From NCBI GenBank assembly GCA_905250025.1, contig CAJNOJ010000007.1:620001-684000 (forward strand): 64,000 bases of DNA, given 5' to 3'. This document shows positions 1-11,700 of the stretch, one piece after another. Both the position numbers and the translations under genes were made by a program. Position 1 is the stretch's first letter, and each line of letters opens with the position of its first letter. The DNA is from Adineta ricciae. Taxonomy: Eukaryota; Rotifera; Eurotatoria; Adinetida; Adinetidae. Under the pieces are notes generated by a model. It did not search any database. It worked only from the letters and a program-made list of their open reading frames with translations, and was not told the DNA's origin.

Positions 1-469
1 TCGTTTCAGTCGCGCTAGCAGTGGCAAGTACGGCTCCGAACGTCCATTCTCTGCTGCATCCGTATATTCGGAAGAATCTGATGGAAGTGCGTTACCAGCT
101 CCGCTTAGAAATAAAAAATCACAAGCAGCTCCTCATTCTACTATACCTATTCCTCCACAACAACAGCAGCAGCAGCAGCAGCAACAGTCGTCATCGCTGC
201 CGCCACCGCCTCACTCTGCTTCTTCTTCTTCTTCTAATAATGCTTACTCGTCGACTGCACCGCGAAATCAATCATCCGACAGTAATGGACGTCGAAATTC
301 ACGCAATCAAGTACAACCGGTTTCTACAGTTTCGTATAATAATTCTGGAAGACAGAACTATGGAATTAAAATAGGACAAGCTCCTCAGAATACCAAAATT
401 CGAAATGTTCATGAGTACGATGAAAGAAATCCAGACGGTTCTGTTATTATTGATGTACAACGGTTTTAA
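1..469 (+). CDS. 3' end of an unrecognised low-complexity protein
   Basis: An open frame runs from the window edge to a TAA at 467-469. The first nine bases end in a pyrimidine-rich AG, so the exon may start at position 10. The visible 150 or so residues are Ser/Pro/Asn/Gln-rich. They include a ten-residue poly-Gln run (about 150-190) and a five-Ser run. The final 30 residues are less biased (ending DERNPDGSVIIDVQRF) and could be a conserved tail. I do not recognise the family and see no catalytic motif. The gene is 5'-truncated by the window and converges on GPATCH2. Its coding status rests on the open frame and the possible splice acceptor; the longest ATG-initiated frame here is a different, less convincing one. 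Confidence 0.6.
   Translation, partial: RFSRASSGKYGSERPFSAASVYSEESDGSALPAPLRNKKSQAAPHSTIPIPPQQQQQQQQQQSSSLPPPPHSASSSSSNNAYSSTAPRNQSSDSNGRRNSRNQVQPVSTVSYNNSGRQNYGIKIGQAPQNTKIRNVHEYDERNPDGSVIIDVQRF
150..190 (+). repeat. CAG/CAA triplet repeat (poly-Gln)
   Basis: A CAG-rich run within the 3' end of the first gene, encoding about ten glutamines. Confidence 0.8.
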
Positions 470-959
470 ATGAATGTCTGCCTTCATTTAATCATCCCGA
501 GCTTTCCCTTTCGAAAACAAATCATCTTTTGCTCTGTTTTGTCTCAATAATTTGGTGATATACGACTTCACCCTGGTGATAAAATCTTTCTTCTTCTCTA
601 TTTTTTGTCTTTTGTACTCATATATAAATATTCATTCAATCGATGACTTATCATTTCTTTCTTATTTTAACTTGTTCGTTTTATTCATTCATTCATTCAT
701 TCTTTCTTTCTCTACCCTCTACTTCATGCTTTTTTTATTTTTCTTATTGTTATGGATGATGACGACGATGGCTCGACTATTTTTTTTTGCCTGTCTTTAA
801 TGTGAATATGCATGCGCAAGTGCGCATTCGTCTTTCGGTGATATCTGTTGTGGCTTTTAAATGCGTTGGCATGAAAAATATACATAAAAAGCTCAAGCGA
901 AACATAACTGAGAAAACTTTTATTATACAACTAAACAAAATGACAAAGTCAAATCACAG
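470..959. other. convergent 3' intergenic stretch, no gene seen
   Basis: This T-rich sequence lies between two convergent genes and probably holds both 3' UTRs. Short open frames here are low-complexity Phe/Ser/Leu translations and I do not call them. Positions 813-826 hold a direct duplication of the self-complementary hexamer TGCGCA. Confidence 0.5.
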
Positions 960-2968
960 CTACTGATGAGATGGATGATTCGAGAGAGATGTGGTTGTTT
1001 GCTCATTTTCCATACGTTCACTGATGTCCATTGACGCGTTTTCACAACCTAAACCTTGCCGATAGTTTTGATAATCGATTTGTACAGGAGCAGTAGTGCC
1101 ATTTTGGTTGACACCAAGACTATTACCAGGAGTCCAGTCGATTTTCTCTAATAACTGATGACCCATATTAGTCTCATCGATTGGAGCAATGATCTCATCT
1201 ATTAACGAACAAAATTATGTTGAGAAAAATGAAATTAATGTCGTAACGCACTGGTTTTATATGTATAATGGTCATTTTTGACTCGTTTATGGTTGTAACT
1301 ATTATGGTGTGAGCGACGAGTTTCTTTTAATAAGCGAATATGCCGTTTTTGATGAGGATGAGTACAGGCATTCTAAAAAAAGATTAATATAAATGTTAAC
1401 GTAGATAGCGTCCCTTTCGATCAATTCATAGCCTTGAACTATAAGTATAAGATGACAACGAGCGAATGAAAAAACGACTTCATGACGTGTACGAATGCAT
1501 AATGTATTTTTTCACCTTGTTAGTTCATTTGCGTACGCACAAGTCATTTTTATTTTCAATATGAAAATATCGATCATACCGAGATCACAAATGTTAAATC
1601 CATAGAAGCGTCTGACAGTCTTAGGTCATCCGTTCATAGAAGGAGACTCTCACTATAATATATTCTTGAACTACATCTAGACGGTTGATTAGAATTCGAT
1701 TCAAGGGCTTCGTTCGAAGAAATATTCATTGCACATTCATCTTACTTTCGATCCAAGATTTCTTCGATTGCCTGTTAACATTTCTCTATTAACAAATGTT
1801 TTGATTCGATTTTGAACTGTTGTTTTGGAATTTGTTAGCATCATACTGAGTGCACCGTTCACTATTTTTTGTAAGGTACTGTCGGTCGTCGTTAACATTT
1901 TCTCATCAGTATCGTCATCATCTTGATCGGATTTGTTATCATTGTTATCTTCCCACCATGATATCATACGCGGTACGCTACTTTCATCTCGTGGCCAATC
2001 TGATTGTTCATCATCGGCCTCGTTGCTTGTTAAACACGGATCTTTATCACTGTCACTTAAATTTAAACTACTACTACTGCTGAAGTTTGTTCTAAAAGAT
2101 ATCAAACACAAATAGGCATGACATATCGATACATTGGGCATAACTTACAGATTCTGATCATCAATACACGTCATATCGTAATCCTGTAGACTATTATTTC
2201 GTAGTCGATAATCGTCATGAACTATTGTACGAGAACGTTTGCGTTTACCAGCATAGTTAGTATTCTGATGAGATAATGAGATTGACGATGAAGAGGAAAC
2301 GGCTGATGAACTTGCAGGAAGATCACTTATGCGGCAATGACTATCACTTCGACAATTGCGACGTCGACGACGTAAAGGTGTACTTATTGTTGTAATACTC
2401 GTAACCTTGGCGCTTGGACAACGCGTTAATTTGATCGGTTGTTCAGTTTTCCATATGGATGTTGATGTCGGTGGAATGATTGGTTTTTTAAACGGACGAC
2501 GACGTCGTTGGACATCATCCGTTTGTGACGCCGAATCTGATTCGGATGCCGCTGCTAATGACGATGATTGCGTTTCTAAATCAAACACGAGAAAATCCAT
2601 CGTTACTTTTATTTTCGTCAAAGATTCCTACTGGGTTGCATTTGCATATCGTCACTATCACTGACAATCGATTGCTTATTATTCTGACTTCGACTTTGAC
2701 TATTTTCAGGCGTTGTGCTGTCGGATACATCAAGTTTCTGCTGCTGCATCTCATTGTTGACCGGTCGTTTACGTCGACGCTTGATTTTTGTTATTGTTAC
2801 GGAAGACGATGAGGATGTTATTGGTATATTCGGTAATGATGATGATGACGGAAGGATATGAGCATCATTTAGTGCGCTATTGAGATCAGCGGCTAATTGA
2901 TCCATAATCTTTTTTTGAATACAACGGATTTTGTCTTTGATTAGAAAAACATGAGAACTGTCATCCAT
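960..2968 (-). CDS. GPATCH2: G-patch domain-containing protein 2
   Basis: Five exons join in phase: 2968-2632, 2575-2149, 2091-1746, 1372-1252 and 1198-960. They give about 489 residues with introns of 53-373 nt. The N-terminus (MDQLAADLNSALND) resembles the start of animal GPATCH2. The middle carries basic Arg clusters and an acidic stretch with DDEQSDW, followed by a Trp-Trp-Glu motif, the most characteristic block of GPATCH2. The last exon holds a G-patch (LLEKIDWTPGNSLG then GLG). In the family this glycine-rich motif contacts DEAH-box RNA helicases in the nucleus. Two normally conserved positions deviate: Asp where Gly usually precedes Trp, and Ser in the GxGLG element. A further 5' non-coding exon is possible. 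Confidence 0.92.
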
Positions 2969-3810
2969 TCGATTGCGAATTGATTACGAAATGTCGAATT
3001 GAAGAATATTTGAAGGAATATTCAACAAAAATCTAATCATCTAAACATTAAAAAAAACCTGAATTCGTGTTTATCAGAAAAACCATACGATATGTATTTC
3101 CTAAGAAAAGAATCTTTACGCCTTATTATCAAATTTCTTTCCCACCAGTTGCTGCTATCAAGATATGGCTTAGAATAATAAACGATCGATCGATAGCTTC
3201 AATCAATCGACTGCTGCTCTGATCATTAGGAATATCTAAGAAAACAATCAGTTAAGGTTTCTTATTCATCAGGAATCAAAATGGACTTGAATAAACATTT
3301 CAGATGCTGCACAGAAGAGAATCATCTAAAATCAATCTAGAAAAAGAAAACTAATTCTTTGACAAAGGTTTTCTTTGTAAAATGCAAAGTTTTCATTATT
3401 CATTTGACATTCTCTGATAGATAAGAACACATTCTTCACATGATTACTTTCAAGAAAAGTGAAAAAGAGAGAGAGAGAGAGAAAGAATTTTGAAATTCAT
3501 ATATGTTATTCGATGAATTGGAACAAAAAAAACAAGAGAGACAATTATTTATAGATATATATACGTATATGTATAAGAATAAATGTGCACACGTTGAAAG
3601 ATGAGCATAAACTGGTGAGAAGAACAAAAAGAAAAACAAATGAGAGAAAAGTTTTGTTTCGAGACAAAAAGAAGAAGAATGTATAGGAATATGTTGAGCA
3701 AGAACACACATGCCGATTAGATCGAACAAAAGAGGCGCTCTTCGTTTATATGTGTATATCGATACACAACTCGATTCTAACAAGTGATGCCATTATGGTT
3801 ATTGCTATTA
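2969..3810. other. intergenic stretch, no gene seen
   Basis: AT-rich sequence between the GPATCH2 start and the REPS1-like stop. It contains a GA-dinucleotide run near 3466-3484. A 115-codon minus-strand frame at 3436-3783 is Phe/Ser/Leu-rich, has no family resemblance and looks like 3' UTR of the next gene. Confidence 0.45.
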
Positions 3811-5305
3811 CTACTGCTGTTGCTGTTGCTGTTGCAATTTATATTGAAGTTCTAATGAGATACGTTTATCAATGAGATCTGTCAGTCGATCTTCCCAATG
3901 TTTCAATTGGGCTTTGAGTACTGAATTTCGTGTTTTCGTTTGATTTAATGCTACGTGGAGATTCTCAATCGTGGTAGCTGATGGTGTTGAGATAATTGCG
4001 GCTAATTCTTGTAAATGATCAGGCTGTAATAAATCGCGTATCTGGCCAAGAAGAATGTTTGCATCCGGTTGTTGAGGTGTAGATGCAACTGATGGTCGCG
4101 TTCGATTGTAGAAATAGGGCGTCGTATTCGTAGACGAACTATTGTTATTGCTGGTAGTTAGGGTGAGATTTCGTTGAGGTGTGTCATTGACTATTGTACG
4201 TGGTGGTAGAACTGGTTGGGGTGGAATATCAACTGACGCTGTTCGCCCAGGCACACGCGGGGGCGGCGGAGGTGGAGGTGGTTTCGATGTCGCGCTTGGA
4301 GTAGCAACTGATGCCGTCGGTGGTAAATGAGGTGGTGGAGATAAACGAACAGCAACTGGCGCAACAATGCGGTGATTGTCAGGTAATGGTGGCCCGTAGG
4401 TGAATTGTTTCGGTGCATTTGGATTTTCATCGTGATTTAATGGTGGATTAGGTGGCAGTTCACTGTTAGTAGTTTTAAAGTTTGCCCAATTCTCTGCTTG
4501 TTCATTTGTTTGTGAAAGCTGTGTTGTCGAATCGGATAAATCAATTAATGGTGTATATGGCTGTAATTGTGGTGGAAGTTCATCAGGCAATTCGAAACCA
4601 TTAACACGTAGAACGACAAGATGCATAGCAGTACAAAATTCAGCAAGTGACAATGCACCATCATGATTAACATCCGATAGGTTCCAAATTTGTGACAGCT
4701 CACTTGTTGGTAAATGTGAACGTTCAAAGAATTCTTTTGCTATATTACCTGAAATCAAAATCAACTCTTATGAAATCGGATCGTAGATCGTAAATATATC
4801 ATTTACCACTAATTATTTTTGTTATATCTGGCTGGATATCTCGAAATTGTTTTGTATAATATTCTCGTTGTACGGTATTTATTGTCCACGGATCATCGAC
4901 AAAGTCTTGATCACTTCCATTATCATCTGAAATACTCGAGGATGATTCGTCATCATCGTCACTTTCACTTGTATCACTTGAACTCTCATTATTATGACGG
5001 TGTTTATTATGACCACCATTACTTGTTTTCGTCAAGTACATGGCCCAATCTTTTTTGAATGCCGACGGCTGATGTTGAGATGCAGATGTTAAGGATGAAG
5101 TTTGAGCGATCGCTTCATGTAAACGTGTTGAGTTACTGCCCACTAAACCCTTGCCTTCATCGTCAGATTCAATGTAGGACGATAAATGTGGAACACTATC
5201 CGATTGAGAACTAAGTATCGATATAGTATCGATATCTAATCGAGGATGAACATCAACCATTGGAATTGGCGGATGACGAAGAGTGACGCCATCACTGGTC
5301 GTCAT
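3811..5305 (-). CDS. REPS1: EH-domain endocytic adaptor, RALBP1-associated (REPS1/2-like)
   Basis: Two exons, 5305-4807 and 4748-3811, are joined across a 58-nt intron whose donor follows ATTAGTG. They encode about 478 residues. An EH domain begins near residue 139 ([13 protein letters not shown]). It continues across the intron through an EF-hand-like loop ([13 protein letters not shown]) and ends with the ELPPQL segment typical of REPS proteins. A Pro-rich linker with an eight-proline run follows. A C-terminal coiled coil then ends in poly-Gln encoded by CAG repeats. REPS proteins link the Ral effector RALBP1 to EPS15-type endocytic machinery at the plasma membrane. Vertebrate REPS1 is longer and has extra N-terminal sequence, including a second EH-like region. 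I see none of that here, so the N-terminus may be genuinely short or lie in an unrecognised exon upstream. Confidence 0.88.
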
Positions 5306-5979
5306 TGTCTTTGCTCACCGGTGTTCGAGAAGAAATAAGAGATCTTGAACGAGCAAATCGATGGTTCTAAAAAGAAAAAACAACTGCTCTGCATAATTGC
5401 ATCGAATTAGTCGGGAACGAGAAACGAAAACGGATGTCACAACAATAAATCAAGATGCTGATCTGATTCGTAGAAATTGACTGTAACAATATATTGTGTG
5501 AGAAAAGGAGTAGCTAATTAAGATCACTGCTTTGTACTCGCTTCTGTTGACTTAAGATTTTATAAGACCGATATGATAGCTATTTTGTCATCAACAAGAA
5601 AAACCGACGAGAGAGGAAAAAAAATAATATTTTTCTTAGTCGACCTAATGTGCAGGAAAATAAAAAAACGATCGATCTATCTCATTGGAATTAAGACGAG
5701 AACGAATAAGATATATGATTCATGTTTGTCTTAGCCTTTCGGTCAAGTGGTTAACCGGTGAACGAAACAGGATATAACATAGCTTAATGTCGCTGTCGCT
5801 ATGCTAAATATGAGCATGTCAATGTTTTATAAATAAAACATCTTACTAGATGTCACTAGTGATCGAATGTGAACATTCCAGATAGCTATGAGAGTAAAAA
5901 AATCAACACTTTATTGAGAACAAACATCAAGCAATGTACTATCAAGAAGATTTCTTTCTTTGTTACGGACGAAATCAAG
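5306..5979. other. intergenic stretch, no gene seen
   Basis: No convincing frame. A fragment near 5731-5770 recalls a tRNA A-box but lacks the downstream B-box and an acceptor stem. Confidence 0.4.
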
Positions 5980-6394
5980 TTAACAACGCGTTTGTGACCA
6001 CGATGGGTTTAGTATCGTGCCAGTTAGAGTAAAACAGGTATTGAGTAGTCCTGATGGAATTTCTGTGATAAATATTGATCGATAAGTGGCAATAAACGTC
6101 AGTGCTTTGCATTCCATTTGTGACCAAACAACATCATAAGGCATGTCTAGAGTTGCGCATTGAACTACGGGAAATAATCCAGTATCAGATCGACGAATGG
6201 ATAGTCCATAAGTGAGAGTTTGCATTTCAAGATAACATTTGGCTAGAAAAACACCATGATTACAGATGCGAACATACGGCCCAATTGAAAGACTCAAATC
6301 TAAACGATAAAAAAAGTATTTTCGCCAGGAAATGTTTCTTTTGTATTGATTTACTTGTAGCTAAAAGTGCAGCGATGATGAAGTATCTCGACAT
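5980..6394 (-). CDS. small secreted cysteine-containing protein
   Basis: Two exons, 6394-6355 (40 nt) and 6299-5980, joined over a 55-nt intron give 119 residues. The first exon encodes MSRYFIIAALLAT, the core of a signal peptide, and the joint continues the frame without a stop. The mature part has about seven cysteines and alternating hydrophobic residues, suggesting a beta-rich extracellular domain. It ends with a TGTILNPSW-like segment. By eye this ending and an early N-H-G-x-x-x-A motif weakly recall the C-terminal beta-sandwich of thiol-activated cytolysins. That is only an impression, and no pore-forming region is present. It is divergent from the SDR gene with about 360 bp between starts. 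The function is unknown. Confidence 0.6.
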
Positions 6395-6755
6395 GTTCGA
6401 AGAATCGATTTCATGTAAAGTGAAACATCGACTCTGTTTCATTCAAATTGTTCTTCAAACAGCAAGGTAGTGCATTTCATACCAGTTGTATTATGCAACA
6501 GCTATCGTAGTTGTTCCAACTAAGCGTATTGATGAGCATGTCGAAGGTTAAAAATCTTCTCATTTTCACAATTACCACTGACGATGTTGATGACTCATTC
6601 CATCAGCATAGCTTTATTTCTTTCTCCTTTTCTCAAAACATACACATTGCACTCGTGTTGTGAAATAAAAAAACTACAAGGTTGCGTCGAATTTTTTCAC
6701 TACTTCCATCGTTAGTCTCCGTTTTACATGATGAAACCTTAGGAGACACACTGTA
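6395..6755. promoter_or_regulatory. probable bidirectional promoter region
   Basis: 361 bp separate the start codons of two divergent genes, so both promoters presumably lie here. No TATA box or other element stands out clearly. Confidence 0.35.
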
Positions 6756-8352
6756 ATGACAGAAACTGACCACCTATCTCCGATTTCAGCGGCTGATCTC
6801 TCCATCTGTGTGAAAGTTCTCTTAAAATTTCAAGCTAACGATGGATATCCATCAATGACATCGAGTGAATACAATCTCATTCGACCATTAATCCATGATT
6901 TATACACCAAGGAACAGCGAGTTATTCGAAAGAAGGCCAAAGACGATCGTCGGCGAATTCGACAACTAGATCAAACTGCGAAAAACACATGTTTGCTTCG
7001 ATTGGGTCGAGCTCAAACACTTCAACAGCTCGAATTAAAGGATGTTCTCGTTCCGGATGGCGTTGTGCAAATCGAAAGCCAAGAAACATCTGCTGACTTT
7101 TCTCAGGAATTGCTTCAGCCAGATGCGTGTTACGTCTGTAAAACAAAATATCGAACATTACACTTTTTCTACGATCGACTCTGTCCATTGTGTGCAACGT
7201 TTAATTACGAGAAACGCTTGCAAACAACAGATCTGTCAAATCGTGTAGCTTTAGTCACCGGTGGTCGAGTGAAAATTGGTTTTCGAGTTGTTCTGAAATT
7301 ATTACGTTCGAATTGTTTTGTGATTGCGACAAGTCGCTTTCCGATGGACTTTCTACATCGTTTGCACAAAGAACAAGATTTCGAGCAATGGAAGGATCGT
7401 ATACATGTGTATGGTGTTGACTTTCGATATTCACAATTAGTGGAATTCTTTACAGAAATGATTCTCGAAAAATACCATCGACTAGATTTCTTAATCAATA
7501 ACGCATGTCAAACAATTCAACGGCCTAAAGATTATTATCAATATTTGTATAAAAACGAAAGATTGACAAATTATTCACTTTTACCAAATGATCAGCAGAG
7601 CATTCTCGAAGGAAATTTGCAGTTCTATCAACGATTAGTTCCGCTTTCTAATCGGATTCAAAATCTATCAGACTGTTTAGCTCTACCTTCGATGAATAAT
7701 CAATCGAATGGTACGATTGAACAAACCTCGTCAATCACTAGCACAGCTACATTCGATGTGAATCAACAGCCGATTGACCTTCGCACGACTAACTCGTGGC
7801 TATTACGTCTCGGTGATTTGTCAACCAACGAAGTCAATGAAGTTCTGACGATCAATACTCTAGCACCATTTATTCTAAATAGTAAACTAAAAATTTTAAT
7901 GGCTGATCGTCATCCAAACGAAAAAGATATTAAGTTTATCATCAATGTTTCAGCTATGGAAGGTTCGTTTTCTCGTTTGAACAAAAGTGATCGACACCCA
8001 CATACGAATGCTGCCAAAGCAGCCTTGAACATGATGACACGAACGTCAGCAATGGATTATCAAAAATCAAACATCTACATGGTTTCAGTTGATACAGGTT
8101 CATATCTTGACAACATATGAGAATATTCTCGGAAGTTGTTTTCTAGGTTGGATTAATGATGAAGACCCTCCGGAAAAAGCGATGAAGAAACTGCTCAAAC
8201 ACAATTTTCAGACTCCGCTCGATGAAGAAGATGCTGCCGCTCGTATTCTTGATCCAATTATTGATACTTATCGACAACTAGCTGGCGGAAAAGTTGATCT
8301 TGATATTCCTTACGGATGCTTTCTAAAAGATTATCAACCATGTAATTGGTAA
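6756..8352 (+). CDS. short-chain dehydrogenase/reductase with N-terminal CxxC module
   Basis: Exons 6756-8097 and 8147-8352 are joined across a 49-nt intron to give about 515 residues. The first 150 residues hold a basic helix (KKAKDDRRR) and two CxxC pairs (CYVC and CPLC), suggesting a small zinc-binding module. A Rossmann domain follows: ALVTGGRVKIG for the cofactor loop, NNAC in place of the usual NNAG, and INVSAMEG supplying the catalytic Ser. The usual YxxxK is written THTNAAK-like (HPHTNAAK), so Lys is kept but Thr stands where Tyr is expected. This resembles a divergent SDR group known from protists, fungi and plants. The substrate is unknown. The start follows from the first ATG of the long frame. 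A polyadenylation signal lies 27 nt after the stop. Confidence 0.82.
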
Positions 8353-8378
8353 TCGAATGATGAAGTATTTCATTGAGA

Positions 8379-8384
8379 AATAAA
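8379..8384 (+). terminator. polyadenylation signal AATAAA of the SDR gene
   Basis: A canonical AATAAA lies 27 nt downstream of the SDR stop codon. Confidence 0.65.
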
Positions 8385-8763
8385 GTTTGTCACTGTATAT
8401 TTTGAGTAATCCATTCTACGTAAAATACAAATCCAAGAGAGAGAGAAAAAAATGAGATTAGAATAAAGGAGGAGAGCGCAAAAAACGATGATAGAGAATT
8501 CACATTACGGTTTAATCTACTCTGTCAATGAAATGCATGGAGAAAGAGAAAAGAAGTGAAAATATTCCTGTATTCAAAATACGTCTAGCCATTCTGTTGT
8601 ATTATGAGCGGTTCATTCGAGCTTTTAGGTTCTTGAAGACTATTTTCATGAGCTAATATGGAGAAAACTTGGAGAAGAACAACAAATAGATCGTTTAACT
8701 CTCTATGTATATCAAAAAAATGAGATTTTCTTTTCGTATGTGATTGTCTGATTGTACTCGAGC

Positions 8764-11700
8764 CTATTTGCCACTCCAGGCCATGATTACTTTGCTGAAA
8801 CCAACGAACACTCCTTTGTTTGGTTTACTAAACAGAATAAATAAGAAAGAAAAAGCTGGTGAACATCCGAAGCAAGGCAAGGTTTACCATTGAAATAAAC
8901 GTTGTCCTTGATAAACACCGTCGTGTTTACTCTCTAGAACGTGGATAAATAAATATTATTGATGGAAAAAGGACCTTCTACGAACCTTCGTCTTCTAACT
9001 CAAGGCCGAGATATTGATCACTTTTGTCCGGAATAGGTCCAATGTATTTCACAATGCCTTTACTAATTTTACCACCTGGTCGGGAAAATTTCACCAAATC
9101 ATTGATGTGAATATCAGTAATAGATGATGGAGCATAAGGACGTTTTGGACTAGAATAAAAAAAAGCGATTTGGATGTTTTTCGTGATGTTTTCCAATGAG
9201 CTTACCTAGCTGTTTCGACGCTCGGTCGACGGTGTCGATGCTGGTGACGATCTATATAAATCGGAGATATAGATTTCGAAGCAATCAAGTCGAACTGATT
9301 TTTACTGACCGTCATGTTGTGCATCATCGTCGTTGTTCATGTGTCTGTTCGATACATGATAACTATTTGAACGACGTGATTGATGATCAGAATCAGGTAA
9401 TGTGGTACTTCGAGAAAGGTTATAATTTTGTTGATGTAAAGCAGGCGACGATAATGCGGTCGAGGGAGGTGCGTAATCATTCGATCTCTCCGGAGAACGT
9501 TGTTTTGGTAAGCGATGATGATGGTCATAAGAACCAAGATCTAAAACAAAAGTTGCTTAAAGAGAATTTACGAATGAATCAAATACCTCGATTGTATGGC
9601 CCTAAAAAAAGAGAAACAAATCATATTAGAACGGATATTTTGTAGAATACGAGGAAAATAGTGAAATACTGAACTACACAGATGGTTACTACAGATGCTC
9701 GTGTTTTTATGAGCAAGTGACGGATAAAGAGCGTTTATTACCGGTATATGGCACTAGTGCATATTTAAGAGATTCTACGGGGATAAAAAGAAGGTTCAAT
9801 TATTGTTTAATACATGTTGGTATCACGCAGGGTGAATTAAAACACGTTTTGGTCTTGAATTTACCTTCATTCCGTTGAATATTTTCTTCGTCCCATTCAA
9901 CGGATCGCTTAGATTTCGACGAACGATAATTTCCTTGTTGATCCACAGATTTGGCGAATGAATTCGGGTAATTGTCTCGATTGAAATCATCTGGATGATT
10001 TGTTGAATGATATTTCGATGATTGATGACGACTGATTCCCTCGGTTTTTGTTGAACGATGTATTGCAGATGTTGGCCGATTGTGATATCGTTCAACACTA
10101 ACGGATGTCAAATAATTCGTCGAGTCGCTACCTTCCGACAAGTTTGGACTATCACTTCGAACTAAACAACCAAATGAAAAGATCACATCCAGACATCTTC
10201 GAAGATTTCACCTTTCGAACGATCACGTCGTGAATCAGAGTGAGACACTTTCGATGGAGATGAAGACACTATAATATCATTTTGTAAACTCGGCTGTTGT
10301 TGCTGTTGCTGGGGTGCGTGTGGATCAGCAAATGCTTGTTGAACTGTGGTTCGCCAAGCAAGATTCTGTTGTTGTCGTTGTTGTTCTTGTAACAACCGAC
10401 GATTCTCTTCAAATAATTCATCATTTCGCTGTTTAAATGATCTGTCAAGAGAAAAAATGTCATTATTCTTTTGAATGAAATCATGACGAAATGTATATAT
10501 ACTTAAGATCATTTCGAAGCGCGTTGAATTCCTGATAAAGCAACTCATCATTACGTTTCTTTGTTTCGACGGCCTAGAAAAGTAAATTGTAATTTTAGAT
10601 TTAATTTCCTATCGAAATCAGAAACTACGCATGCGCTAATTGAAGCAAGTCAACCTGAGATGATCTTTTCTTTCGAGAAAAAAATCTATCCGACGCAAAT
10701 GCCGGATCAATCAAAGAGAGAAGCACTGAAAGTTTCTTAAACATTTTCTAGACATATTTCAAATGTAAAGACAATCTTCAGAGTTCCTGCATTTACTTTT
10801 TGCTGTAATTCTTCATTTTCACGTTTTAATTGAGCAATTGTTCGATCGGTTTGATGAATTTGTTGTTTTAACTTATCATTTTCATTAGTCAACGTTCGCA
10901 TTTGTTTTTCATATGCTCCTAGAAATTCCAATCGAAATTTCTTCTCACAATGTATCGAACAACTCATAACAAACTTAGTTTCTTTTCCAACGCTTCCTTT
11001 TGATGTAGAGTAACTTCATCAAGTTTGCTTGTACGCGTCACCATTCCATTGTTGTGCTGTTGATTTTGAAGTTTAGCAACTAATTCTTGTTGAACACGCA
11101 GTTCGTTTTGTAGAATATCCCTCTCGCGACGAAGTGCTTCAGTTTCTGTGTTATTCTATCGAGGAAAAAGTTCAGTTTAATGAAAATTCATTATACTTTC
11201 ATGAGATAATGACTTACACTTGTATGACCGTTTTGGTATTGAATCGGTATTTTAGCTTTGAGTAATTTATTTTCTAATTGTAATTCTTGGATTTCTTTAT
11301 GTAAATGTATTATATCAAGTTCTTTTTCTTGTAATTCACGTTGAAGTGATGTCGCATCACCATCATAGGAAAGAAGCTAAGCGAGAAGAGATTGTTATAT
11401 GGCTTTTCTATTTGGAATTTCGGTTTTTTATTGCATTCTTAAAGAAATATTCCCTACTGAAGGTCTCACGTCTTTTTCATATAAAACTTTTCAGTAGCAA
11501 AACATATTTGTATCCTGAAAGTTTATTTCTCGATAATCAATAGATGACTTATACTTGTACTTCCGAAAAGAATAAAGTTATTCTACAAGTCCTCCTTTAC
11601 TTAGAAGCATTATAGTAATATTTGTTAATACTCTCCTTTCTTCTCCTTCTTCTTTCCGACTGTGTCGAAAAAAAAACGAATATACGATCTATGGTAAACT

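Noticed and set aside
3436-3783. 115-codon minus-strand frame
   Set aside because: Low-complexity Phe/Ser/Leu composition from GA/CT-rich sequence just after the REPS1-like stop; likely 3' UTR.
5731-5770. tRNA-like A-box (CAAGTGGTTAACCGG)
   Set aside because: No B-box at the right distance and no acceptor stem pairing.
9196-9645. 149-codon plus-strand frame
   Set aside because: Lies opposite exons of the CAP-Gly gene, which are supported by splice phase and domain similarity.
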